Assembly: GCA_900544245.1 (NCBI GenBank)
Contig: UQUH01000032.1
Span: 1-19,693 of the forward strand
Length of the DNA: 19,693 nt
Origin: an uncultured Coriobacteriaceae bacterium
GTDB taxonomy: Bacteria > Actinomycetota > Coriobacteriia > Coriobacteriales > QAMH01
Direction: 5' to 3'
Position 1 is the first letter of the stretch. Every line of letters starts with the position of its first letter. Below the pieces are notes generated by a model. That model searched no databases, was not told where the DNA came from, and was given only the letters and a program-made list of their open reading frames with translations. Shown piece after piece: positions 1-6,460 of this stretch. Made by a program: the position numbers and the translations under genes.

Positions 1-1192
1 AGACATCCCCGACGATCGGGGGGAGCGGGGAAGGGGCGGGGGGGAGCCAGTAGCTCGCCCATGCGCCAAAGACGACGAGGCCGAACACCGAGAGCACCGA
101 GAGCTGGAACCCGAGCGAGAACGCCATGGGAGGGGAGAGCCCGAGAAAGACGAACACGCACAACGCAAGGCCGCTCGGTACATGGGCACGTTGCCTCGTC
201 ATTCCCAAGACGAGCGCGACCGAGCACATCGTGCAGGCACGTATCGCCGATGCGGCAAAGCCCGTGATCGCCACGTACACGACAAGCGCGGCGACGAGCA
301 TGGCGCTGCGCACCCCGCGTCGCAGGGGAGTGCGGGCGAGCACGGCGGAGAGCAGCATGGTGACGATGGCGAGATGCGTTCCCGAGACGGCCATGAGGTG
401 GGCAAGCCCCGTTGTCTGGAACGCCTGCTCGAGCTCCGAATCTGCATATATCGTCTTATTGCCGAGTAGCACGCCGGCAAGAAGCCCGGCGGCATCTCCG
501 CCGAGCGCGGCGATGTGCTCGAACGATTCGTCACGAAACGAGGTTACGAGTCCGCGCAGTCCCGCGCTGCATCCCAGTTCCTCGACATTCATCGCTCGCA
601 GCGTGCCCGCGAAGCCGTTTTGGTGGTTCCAGCGTCCGCTGTCATCCGGCTTGGGTACCGAGACGCTTCCCGTGACCGCAATCCGATGTCCGGCGAAAAG
701 CCCTTCGTTATCCTTGGGCCAGATGACCCGGACACGTATCGCATCGGGACCATCGCCCATCTGCGCGTTCGAGACATAGCCGTAATCGCGTCTTGCCGGG
801 TCGCCAATCAGGTCAAGCTCGATCGTGACATCCTGCTCTAGTATCGCGGGAAGCCGTTCGGCATCGTTGGCCCATCCTGTCCAAAAGCAAAACCCGCAGA
901 CGAATGCGCTGGTAAACGCCATGAGGATGATTGCGATGCCCGAGCGCGTGAGGTGGGAGATGGCGTTTCTGGCGTGCTGCGGCGCGAGCCGTCGCCACGC
1001 GAGCACGATGAGGATGGTGACGAGTGCCGTGCCGGCAACTTCCAAGACAAGGTCATGCATCTCGAGCTCATCCGCATACATGCGCCACGTCAGCTCTTCT
1101 GCCAGGTAAATTGCCATCCATGCGCTCAGGGCTGCGAAAAGGAGGGGAGGTAGCGATGGGCGGGCGGGTGTCTCGAGTGAAGGTAAGCTCAT
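1..1192 (-). CDS. comEC: ComEC/Rec2 competence membrane channel, N-terminal part (runs off left edge)
   Basis: ComEC is the inner-membrane channel that carries single-stranded DNA into the cytosol during natural transformation. Reading down from an ATG at 1192, the frame stays open to base 1, giving about 397 residues, so the C-terminus lies outside the window. Hydrophobic segments near residues 15-35, 52-66 and 83-105 are followed by a soluble DUF4131-like stretch. Then comes the competence-domain hallmark around residues 235-280, including GLLAGVLLGNK and the motif HLMAVSGTHLAIV, and further membrane helices up to the edge. The start overlaps the comEA stop as ATGA, so the two are probably translationally coupled. 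Family assignment is firm. I see no frameshift in the visible part. Confidence 0.9.
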   Translation of the reverse strand, partial: MSLPSLETPARPSLPPLLFAALSAWMAIYLAEELTWRMYADELEMHDLVLEVAGTALVTILIVLAWRRLAPQHARNAISHLTRSGIAIILMAFTSAFVCGFCFWTGWANDAERLPAILEQDVTIELDLIGDPARRDYGYVSNAQMGDGPDAIRVRVIWPKDNEGLFAGHRIAVTGSVSVPKPDDSGRWNHQNGFAGTLRAMNVEELGCSAGLRGLVTSFRDESFEHIAALGGDAAGLLAGVLLGNKTIYADSELEQAFQTTGLAHLMAVSGTHLAIVTMLLSAVLARTPLRRGVRSAMLVAALVVYVAITGFAASAIRACTMCSVALVLGMTRQRAHVPSGLALCVFVFLGLSPPMAFSLGFQLSVLSVFGLVVFGAWASYWLPPAPSPLPPIVGDV

Positions 1193-1860
1193 ACGCAGAT
1201 CTTGTCCTTGAGGTTCGCGAAGCGCGTCTCGCCGATACCCGAGACGTTTTGCAGGTCCTCGATTCTCGCGAAACGACCGTTTCCCTCGCGATAGTCGACG
1301 ATGCGCTCGGAAAGCGCCGGCCCCACGCCCGAAAGCTCCTGGAGTCCCTCGGCACTTGCCGTGTTGATGTTGATTTTCGCCTCTTTCTTCGTCGATGAGC
1401 CAGTTTTGCTCGAGCTTGTGTTCGTCTGCTCTCCATCCTGTGCTTGCTCGATGGTCGGTATAGTGACTTGCTCGCCGTCAGCGAGCTTCTGGGCGAGATT
1501 CGCGGCGCCGGGCAACGCGTTTGCGGCAAGGCCACCTGCCGCCTGAATGGCCTCGCCCACGCGCGCATCGGCTGGCAGCGTATAGAGCCCTGGAGCGTTG
1601 ACCGCGCCTTCGACATCGACCACGATTGAAGCTTGCGTCATGGCCGATTCGCTGGCCGCCGAGCCCGATGCTTCCTGGGGCGGACTCGCGTTTGTTGCGA
1701 CGAAATCCGCGTTCGCCTTTGGCCAGAAGTGCCATATGCCTACGAGTACGAGAGCAAGCGCGATGATGAACGTGCCTACGAGTATGGGACGGGGCACCTC
1801 GGCAAGGCCCGCTCGATGTAGGAGCGAGTGCGCTTTCAGGGATAGTTCCTCGGCGTCCAT
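1189..1860 (-). CDS. comEA: ComEA competence DNA-binding protein
   Basis: ComEA is the membrane-anchored receptor that binds incoming double-stranded DNA and hands it to ComEC. The 223-residue product has one N-terminal transmembrane helix (about residues 26-42, IIALALVLVGIWHFW), an Ala/Ser-rich linker, and an SLBB/soluble-ligand-binding domain starting at VVDVEGAVNAPGLYTL. After a Ser/Thr/Lys linker there are two helix-hairpin-helix motifs at the C-terminus (ININTASAEGLQELSGVG and NVSGIGETRFANLK). The ATG at 1860 was chosen because GGAGGT sits 4 nt upstream; a longer reading from 1908 has no such site. comEC follows with an overlapping start. Domain order and length are typical for Gram-positive ComEA. 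Confidence 0.93.
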   Translation of the reverse strand: MDAEELSLKAHSLLHRAGLAEVPRPILVGTFIIALALVLVGIWHFWPKANADFVATNASPPQEASGSAASESAMTQASIVVDVEGAVNAPGLYTLPADARVGEAIQAAGGLAANALPGAANLAQKLADGEQVTIPTIEQAQDGEQTNTSSSKTGSSTKKEAKININTASAEGLQELSGVGPALSERIVDYREGNGRFARIEDLQNVSGIGETRFANLKDKICV

Positions 1861-1994
1861 CTGACCTCCACTGCGTTCGTCTCTCGCGCGATGATAGGCG
1901 AGGAGCATCCATGCGAACTACCTCGAGAACCTGGGCGAAATCGGAGTTACGTGCGACCGAAATCCGACATCTGCAAATTAATCCGCGCTTTCGC

Positions 1995-2023
1995 TTGACG
2001 GGTCGTGATTGATTCCGTAATAT
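1995..2023 (+). promoter_or_regulatory. Sigma-70 promoter for the tRNA-Gln/tRNA-Glu operon
   Basis: TTGACG (1995-2000) and TAATAT (2018-2023) are separated by exactly 17 bp and point towards the two tRNA genes. Transcription would start near 2030, leaving a leader of about 30 nt before tRNA-Gln. This is the best-matching promoter in the window. Confidence 0.8.
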
Positions 2024-2059
2024 GCAATCTCGCGCCGCACAGGGTTCGGCACTTGTTAC

Positions 2060-2133
2060 TGGGGTGTCGTCTAATGGTAGGACAGCGGATTCTGGTTCCG
2101 TCAGTGAGGGTTCGACTCCTTCCACCCCAGCCA
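2060..2133 (+). tRNA. tRNA-Gln (anticodon CTG), CCA encoded
   Basis: A full cloverleaf folds by eye. The acceptor TGGGGTG pairs with CACCCCA, the D arm is GTCT/GGAC, and the anticodon stem GCGGA/TCCGT carries loop TTCTGGT with anticodon CTG. The T stem GAGGG/CCTTC carries loop TTCGACT, and the discriminator G is followed by encoded CCA (2131-2133). It reads CAG codons and lies 15 bp before tRNA-Glu under the same promoter. Confidence 0.95.
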
Positions 2134-2148
2134 ACGGCGCGTTGACAT

Positions 2149-2225
2149 GGCCCGTTCGTCTAGCGGTTTAGGACGCCGCCCTCTCAAGGCGGAGATCACC
2201 GGTTCGAATCCGGTACGGGCTGCCA
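2149..2225 (+). tRNA. tRNA-Glu (anticodon CTC), CCA encoded; integration target of the island
   Basis: The acceptor GGCCCGT pairs with ACGGGCT (one G-U). The anticodon stem CCGCC/GGCGG has loop CTCTCAA, giving anticodon CTC, and the T stem ACCGG/CCGGT has loop TTCGAAT. Discriminator G2222 is followed by encoded CCA. It reads GAG codons. Everything from the anticodon loop to the 3' end is repeated at 8517-8563. The 3' half here was therefore supplied by the integrated element, and the gene remains intact. Confidence 0.96.
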
Positions 2226-2227
2226 AG
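2181..2227 (+). repeat. attL: 47-bp direct repeat within tRNA-Glu
   Basis: This segment, from the first base of the anticodon loop through CCA plus AG, is identical to 8517-8563. The bases just outside differ on both sides (C2180 versus A8516; G2228 versus A8564), so the repeat is exactly 47 bp. It lies next to the recombinase gene, as usual for attL of tRNA-targeted elements. Confidence 0.93.
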
Positions 2228-2233
2228 GATGAC

Positions 2234-2274
2234 GCAGGTCAGGGCATATGAAAGCTCTGGCCTGCTTTCTTTTC
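2234..2274 (+). terminator. Rho-independent terminator after tRNA-Glu (element-derived)
   Basis: A 12-bp stem (2234-2245 with 2254-2265, two G-U pairs) closes an 8-nt loop and is followed by TTTCTTTTC. It lies outside the 47-bp repeat on the element side. The island therefore brings its own terminator for the rebuilt tRNA operon, replacing the original one, which now sits at 8571. Confidence 0.8.
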
Positions 2275-2322
2275 AAGCTCCGCATGGTGCAAAAGAAGTG
2301 CAAATAGTCCCACGGGGTCACC

Positions 2323-3455
2323 TCACCAGTCCGCCGCGTCGCACGCCTCGCGCATCTGCTCGTTGGTCACGTGGACGTAGATGTCCATTGTCGTGGAGAA
2401 CTGGCCATGCCCCAGGATCCTCTGCAATACCTTCGGGTTGACCTCATCGCGCGCCATCTTCGACGCGAAGCTGTGGCGCATGTCGTGCACCGTGTACCCG
2501 TCGAAACCGAGCGCCCGCCGATTGCGCCTCCACCATTGCGATGACACCCCCGGCTTCATCCACTCGCCGACGTCGTTGCAGATGATGGGGTCCTCGGGAC
2601 CGGTCGGTATGCCGTGCTCCTCCATGTACGCCAGGCTCGCGCCGAAGGCGGCGCGCAGCGATTTCGAGATGGGTATCCTGCGCGTCCTGTACAGCGTCTT
2701 GGTCTTCTCGCGCGGCTTGCCGGTGTTGTCCATCGTGTGCGTGATGGACACGGTAAGGCCGTCTATGTCGCCGCATCTCAGGCCGTGCATCTCGCCACGG
2801 CAGATGCCGCCCCTTATCCCGGCGAGCACGACGAGCTCGGGCGGGTGCGTCAGGTCGAGCTTGTCCACGAGCTCGCGCATGCGCTCGAACGGCACAACGC
2901 GCCTCTCGGCCGTGTCGCTCGCAGGCGCCTGCGCGAAGTCGCAGGGGTTCGACGCGATCCTGCCGTCCCTGATGGCGTCGTGAAGCATCTTGTGCAGCGT
3001 CCTGGCTATGCAGCCGACGTAGGTTCCCGACAGCCTCTTGCCGGACGGGGACTTCCCGGCGCGCAGCCGTCGTACATGCGCTCGACGACCTCGGGCGTGA
3101 GTTCGGACAGGCGCGCGTCGGCTATGTGCAGCTTCATGCACCTGACGTGGTCGACGTTCTTGCGGTAGGTGCCGTCGGCGACCTCGTCCTTGCGCGACGC
3201 GAGCCAGGCGTCGGCGTAGTCGCCGAACCTGTCGCCGCATCGTGTGGTTGACCTACCGGCCTCGGTCTCTGCTATGAGCTCGCGCAGCGCCCTCTGCGTC
3301 TCGCCGTAGGTGCCATGCACGTTGCGGCAGCGACGGCGGTACTTTCCGGTCGCCAGGTCGCGTCCAAGGGACACCTGCAGCTTCCACTTGCGGCACTTGT
3401 TGCGGGGCTTGTTCTCGAGCTGGTAGATGGTGCCGCCGCCCCCGACCCTTGTCAT
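2323..3455 (-). pseudogene. int: Tyrosine recombinase (phage-type integrase), interrupted by one frameshift
   Basis: Site-specific recombinase expected to integrate the island at tRNA-Glu. The N-terminal part starts at ATG 3455 (AGGAG upstream) and contains a basic arm-binding-like domain and the start of the core-binding domain, up to VVERMYDG. The reading then moves to another frame near 3060-3070, with LRAGKSPSGKRLSG and the rest of the protein down to 2323. One missing base in the GACGGCTGCGC stretch would explain it. The catalytic domain looks complete: Arg in GICRGEMHGL, Lys in EKTKTLYRTRR, His/Arg in HDMRHSF, His in LGHGQFS, and the Tyr nucleophile in MDIYVHV. No slippery heptamer is visible, so a mutation or sequencing error is likelier than programmed frameshifting. 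The joined length, about 377 residues, is normal for the family. Confidence 0.88.
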
Positions 3456-3540
3456 GGTGTAGAATTCTCCTAACTGGGAACGTCTGAACGAGAGCGCACT
3501 TATCCGCGTGCACGGTACCGAGCGTTTCCCTGTTGCCTAA

Positions 3541-3581
3541 AGAACCCCGCTAAGATCTGCCAAGGTTTCCAGCGGGGTTCT
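3541..3581 (-). terminator. Perfect 11-bp inverted repeat, probable terminator
   Basis: AGAACCCCGCT at 3541-3551 pairs perfectly with AGCGGGGTTCT at 3571-3581 across a 19-nt loop. It lies between the 3' end of the minus-strand cargo operon (3713) and the integrase start (3455). Minus-strand reading gives TTCTTTAGG after the stem and plus-strand reading gives TCCTTTCC, so the U-tract is weak in both directions. I favour a terminator for the cargo operon that shields int; a binding site for a regulator is the alternative. Confidence 0.5.
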
Positions 3582-3712
3582 CCTTTCCGGACAGCCCTTC
3601 CATTTGCCTATTTTTTCCAATCTATTATTACAAGATGCCTAATTTGGTCGTTTTCGTTATATAATCACATCAGCTCATCTACCGCGTGTGGAAAGAGTAC
3701 CTGGTTGCGTCC

Positions 3713-4237
3713 CTATTGGGGCGCTTCCTGTTTGCAGGCCCTGTCGTATTCCTTCAATAGCTTTCTCAGGCTATGGTCCGCATCGAGGTAATATGCGGTG
3801 ATAAGAAGACAGTAGTCAGTTCTCTCCTCGATTATCACGACGTATCTCTCTTCCTCAAACAGAATCTTAAAACGGGGGCTGTTTGTCCTTCTGTACTGAG
3901 TTGACCAGACGTACAATCCGTCGCACTCGGCACAACACGATTCCTTGCAGTTATAGTTTTCGATGAACGAGCGTATCCACTCTATCCTCTCGCATCGCCT
4001 GGGATCCGGGCTACGGTTTCCGTCTTTCCCGTAGTCGCAGCAGGTTACATGCCAAAAAGTCCCCTCGCGCCCATCTTCAATTGGATGCCTTCTTATCCTC
4101 ACTTGCTTACCATTGAATGTAGGCGCACTTGTGACGAAGTCGCGCTCGAATATGGCATAGACTTCGTTTTCGTATTGCTCCCATTGAGAGAGGTCATCGC
4201 ACGCGAACAGCTCGGGAAGCCAGCATTCGTCCCCCAT
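3713..4237 (-). CDS. Uncharacterised protein coupled to DUF3800 gene; possible BECR-type RNase fold
   Basis: A 174-residue protein with no signal or membrane segment. I recognise a widespread unnamed family by its order of blocks: LPEL at the N-terminus, W..YE...YAIFERDF near residue 30, an arginine-rich RIRRHP, TFWHVTC, the block RSPDPRRCERIEWIR, and a C-terminal half with YVVIIEER, YCLLITAYYLD and RKLLKEY. The alternating strands, the conserved Arg/His and the closing lysine-rich helix would suit a barnase/EndoU/RelE-like (BECR) RNase; that is inference only. A Cys-rich patch (NYNCKESCCAECDG) is odd. The ATG at 4237 forms a TGATG overlap with the DUF3800 stop, with GGGGAG upstream, so translation is coupled; a longer start at 4267 is less likely. 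Confidence 0.72.
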   Translation of the reverse strand: MGDECWLPELFACDDLSQWEQYENEVYAIFERDFVTSAPTFNGKQVRIRRHPIEDGREGTFWHVTCCDYGKDGNRSPDPRRCERIEWIRSFIENYNCKESCCAECDGLYVWSTQYRRTNSPRFKILFEEERYVVIIEERTDYCLLITAYYLDADHSLRKLLKEYDRACKQEAPQ

Positions 4238-5007
4238 CACGAGTTCTCCCCGTAATCGGAATCCCATATGAACAGGTTGAACTTGTCTTCCTTCAAGGGT
4301 GTGCTCTTGATGAGGCCGTAATGGGATCGTTCGATGATGCGGTTCACTATCGCAACCTTGGTTGCATTCATCTTCGGGTTTATAGACATATTGTTGTGGC
4401 GATAGGCGAGTGCGCCGATGAGTATGTCCACGAGCTGCATGAGCTGGACTTCCTCGGAGCGTATCGGCTGAACTCTTCTTATGATTTCGTGCCCGAAGTC
4501 GTACCTGTTGTTAGCACATACGTCTTCGAGTTTCCTCGCGTTTTCAGCAGAATGCGTATCCTTAATGTCGATGTAGACGTAATAGCCGTCATCTCGCGAG
4601 AAGATGGTCTTGAGCATGGTGAAGTACATCTTGTAATACCACTCATCATGGGTCTGATGATATCTTGCGTGGTTTAGCTTGGACTTATCGGGGATGACCA
4701 GGCCGCGAAAGTGTAGGTCGTCATCATCGAAGAAATAATCTAGGAAGTCCATGTACAGGGTCATGTTTCCGGGTGATGCTTTCGTCCACTTCACTTCGGA
4801 ATCAGGCCGAATTCCATGTCTATGTTTTATCTCCCTCAATCGCTTGTTAATCTCGCCGGTCTTGTCCTTCGGACACCAAACGGCGCCCAACGACATGGCC
4901 TTCTTTCCGTCGTTTTCGAGATGACAACTCTCATCGCAATAGACATTGAAATCGCTTCCTGGCAATATCTTTTTCGATGCCTTTATATATTCAGTGATTA
5001 TGTCCAT
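4237..5007 (-). CDS. DUF3800 domain protein
   Basis: The 256-residue product matches the DUF3800 family, which is found mainly in phages, islands and defence-rich loci and is thought to have an RNase H-like fold. Visible landmarks are the N-terminal strand VYCDESCH (D25, E26), EVKWTK (residues 71-76), the acidic YVYIDIKD near residue 147, and the C-terminal QLMQLVDILIGAL with D194. The spaced acidic residues would fit metal-dependent nuclease chemistry, but no activity is established here. ATG 5007 has AAGGG 6 nt upstream. It lies 57 bp after the SecB-like gene without an obvious terminator or promoter, so it is probably in the same operon. It overlaps the next gene by TGATG. Confidence 0.83.
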   Translation of the reverse strand: MDIITEYIKASKKILPGSDFNVYCDESCHLENDGKKAMSLGAVWCPKDKTGEINKRLREIKHRHGIRPDSEVKWTKASPGNMTLYMDFLDYFFDDDDLHFRGLVIPDKSKLNHARYHQTHDEWYYKMYFTMLKTIFSRDDGYYVYIDIKDTHSAENARKLEDVCANNRYDFGHEIIRRVQPIRSEEVQLMQLVDILIGALAYRHNNMSINPKMNATKVAIVNRIIERSHYGLIKSTPLKEDKFNLFIWDSDYGENS

Positions 5008-5064
5008 CTCGCCCTTTTCATAAAGAAGATCAACTTGTAGTTCGCGCGCACGGGACCCGCTCGC

Positions 5065-5484
5065 TTACTCGTCCTTCGATACAACGATAGAAGGGAGGAC
5101 CACTGACTCGCTTTCGCTGTTTCCGGTCATCATGAACACGTATGCCTTGACGAGCGTGTAAAGCTCGGCCATTCCGTCCGTGAGTATGAATGTCCTTGCT
5201 TTGACGTCGTCCCCGTCGAAATCATCCGTGACGACGAACTTAGCGGTCGCATGGCATTTGTACGTGAAATGCCTCTCCTCATTGGACGGTGGGTTAATGG
5301 CCAACATCAAGTCGAGGCCATAGAACCTGTCGTCGTCGGATGAGACACTGGTTCCTGTGACTGCGACGGAGTTATCGATGCCGGACGGTTCTTCTACGGG
5401 ATTGACCGAGAACTCGCCAAGCATCCAGTCGATGAGCTGAATCGGCCTTGCCTCTATGATCAATTCAATACGGTCGTTATCCAT
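5065..5484 (-). CDS. SecB-like chaperone of a toxin-antitoxin-chaperone module
   Basis: A 139-residue soluble acidic protein. It resembles SecB-like chaperones: an early stretch EFSVNPVEEP, a central strand block YGLDLMLAINPPSNEERHF, YKCHATAKFVV, and the diagnostic C-terminal run in which ELYTLVKAYVFMMTG is followed by VVLPSIVV. This corresponds to the SecB pattern LYPYAR...T...LP.INF. In TAC systems such a chaperone binds the C-terminal tail of the antitoxin and protects it from proteolysis. The gene starts 1 bp after the antitoxin stop, with GGGAG upstream, in the order toxin-antitoxin-chaperone known from M. tuberculosis HigB-HigA-SecB. The call rests on pattern recognition and context; a structure prediction would settle it. 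Confidence 0.7.
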   Translation of the reverse strand: MDNDRIELIIEARPIQLIDWMLGEFSVNPVEEPSGIDNSVAVTGTSVSSDDDRFYGLDLMLAINPPSNEERHFTYKCHATAKFVVTDDFDGDDVKARTFILTDGMAELYTLVKAYVFMMTGNSESESVVLPSIVVSKDE

Positions 5485-5485
5485 C

Positions 5486-6025
5486 TCACATCTCCCATGC
5501 CGGTTCGATTCGATTGCTCGCTAAGCTCGCGACTGTCCTGCTCGGTTGCTTTCCTCGGTCCCCGCGCTTTCCGGATGTCATCTTCGGGAACCTGACGACC
5601 TCGGCCCTTTTATCGCTCACGCGTATCTCGCACTGTTCGATTCGCGCCCTCATCAATTCCGGTGCGTCCCTGTACGCCCTCATGAGAAGGTCTAACGGCT
5701 TCGACTGCAGGACGCGTCCCGTCTCCCACCTGCTCACCGAGGGGCTGGAAACGCCAATCACCTTCTCGAAATCGCGTTGCGTGAGGCCGGCGCCCTTCCT
5801 GATCGCCCTTATCTCGTCAGCCGAAAGGAGGTCGTGGATGGTGGCATACCGTCTGATCACCTCGGCGTCGTATTTCTTGCCGTCCTCGGCATCGAAGACG
5901 ATTTCGCCGCAGGTATCGCAGACATAATGCTCGACACCGTGAACGGTGATTTTCTCCCCGCGATACTCCGCATCAACCGAGTCAGAGCACTTGCGCATCT
6001 CGGCTCCGCACTCCATACACAGCAT
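5486..6025 (-). CDS. MqsA-like antitoxin with extended C-terminal tail
   Basis: A 179-residue antitoxin/repressor. The N-terminal zinc domain has CxxC pairs at C3/C6 and C36/C39 around YRGEKITVHGVEHYVC, matching the E. coli MqsA layout. An XRE-type helix-turn-helix follows (about residues 71-117, AGLTQRDFEKVIGVSSPSVS), ending in DAPELM, also as in MqsA. E. coli MqsA ends at about 131 residues. Here there are roughly 48 extra residues, basic and then ending in SLASNRIEPAWEM. In known TAC systems a C-terminal extension of this kind is the chaperone-addiction (ChAD) segment bound by SecB. The gene begins 9 nt after the toxin stop, with AGGAG in the gap. It probably represses the operon through the palindrome at 6385-6407. 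Confidence 0.86.
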   Translation of the reverse strand: MLCMECGAEMRKCSDSVDAEYRGEKITVHGVEHYVCDTCGEIVFDAEDGKKYDAEVIRRYATIHDLLSADEIRAIRKGAGLTQRDFEKVIGVSSPSVSRWETGRVLQSKPLDLLMRAYRDAPELMRARIEQCEIRVSDKRAEVVRFPKMTSGKRGDRGKQPSRTVASLASNRIEPAWEM

Positions 6026-6034
6026 GTCTTCTCC

Positions 6035-6364
6035 TTAGAATAGGTAGCCGTCTTCCTTCAACGACCATATCTGGACGGACGGCGTCCCGTCATCATCCAT
6101 GAAGAGCTTCACGTACCATTCTTCCTCGTAGCATTCGACGTGACGGTAGATGTCCGCGAACGTTCCAGGTATCGCCTCCAGTTCGTCGGTCTTGTGGTAA
6201 TGCTCTTCCTCAATCGAGCAGATGACGTCCTCGACGGTCTCAGCGTAGTCGTAGCCATGGTTCAGGATGTAGTCCCGCACCCTCTTCGTGGTGCGATACC
6301 TGCTCTTCATGACGAGCTCTTTGATTTTTCCGAGATCGTGGCAAGGCCCTCTACTTGACCTCAA
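6035..6364 (-). CDS. MqsR-like mRNA interferase toxin
   Basis: 109 residues starting at TTG 6364, with AAAGGA 7 nt upstream. MqsR toxins are RelE-fold, ribosome-independent RNases that cut mRNA and arrest growth. The pattern follows E. coli MqsR: L.KIKELV near the N-terminus, R.TT, an internal VEDVICSI helix, then HYHKT, FADIYR, WYVKLFM and IWSLKED. Against the E. coli catalytic set K56/Q68/Y81/K96, I see K58, Y84 and K103 conserved and Q68 replaced by A70. It may be active with altered specificity. First gene of a tight toxin-antitoxin-chaperone cluster. A MqsR homologue with a partner that has all MqsA hallmarks is strong mutual support. Confidence 0.82.
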   Translation of the reverse strand: MRSSRGPCHDLGKIKELVMKSRYRTTKRVRDYILNHGYDYAETVEDVICSIEEEHYHKTDELEAIPGTFADIYRHVECYEEEWYVKLFMDDDGTPSVQIWSLKEDGYLF

Positions 6365-6384
6365 TGACGTTTCCTTTCGCCGAC

Positions 6385-6407
6385 AAATTTATCATGATGC
6401 TAAATTT
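6385..6407. promoter_or_regulatory. 23-bp palindromic operator for the toxin operon
   Basis: A near-perfect palindrome: arms AAATTTA and TAAATTT flank CAT/ATG half-cores, and only the centre and one symmetric pair do not match. It overlaps the -10 box and spacer of the toxin promoter, as expected for autorepression by the antitoxin's HTH dimer. Confidence 0.65.
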
Positions 6408-6414
6408 TGGGCAA
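6386..6414 (-). promoter_or_regulatory. Promoter of the toxin-antitoxin-chaperone operon
   Basis: On the minus strand TTGCCC (6414-6409) and TAAATT (6391-6386) are 17 bp apart. Transcription would begin about 15 nt before the TTG start codon of the toxin. The palindrome covers the -10 box. Confidence 0.55.
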
Positions 6415-6460
6415 TGACGAACACAAAACATTCCCATGCCACCTCGCAAACGCTGCCACT

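Noticed and set aside
126..779. 217-codon plus-strand frame at the left edge
   Set aside because: It lies antisense to comEC, whose family motifs are unmistakable.
3055..3080. Programmed ribosomal frameshift in the integrase
   Set aside because: There is no slippery heptamer or clear stimulatory structure, and integrases of this type normally need none.
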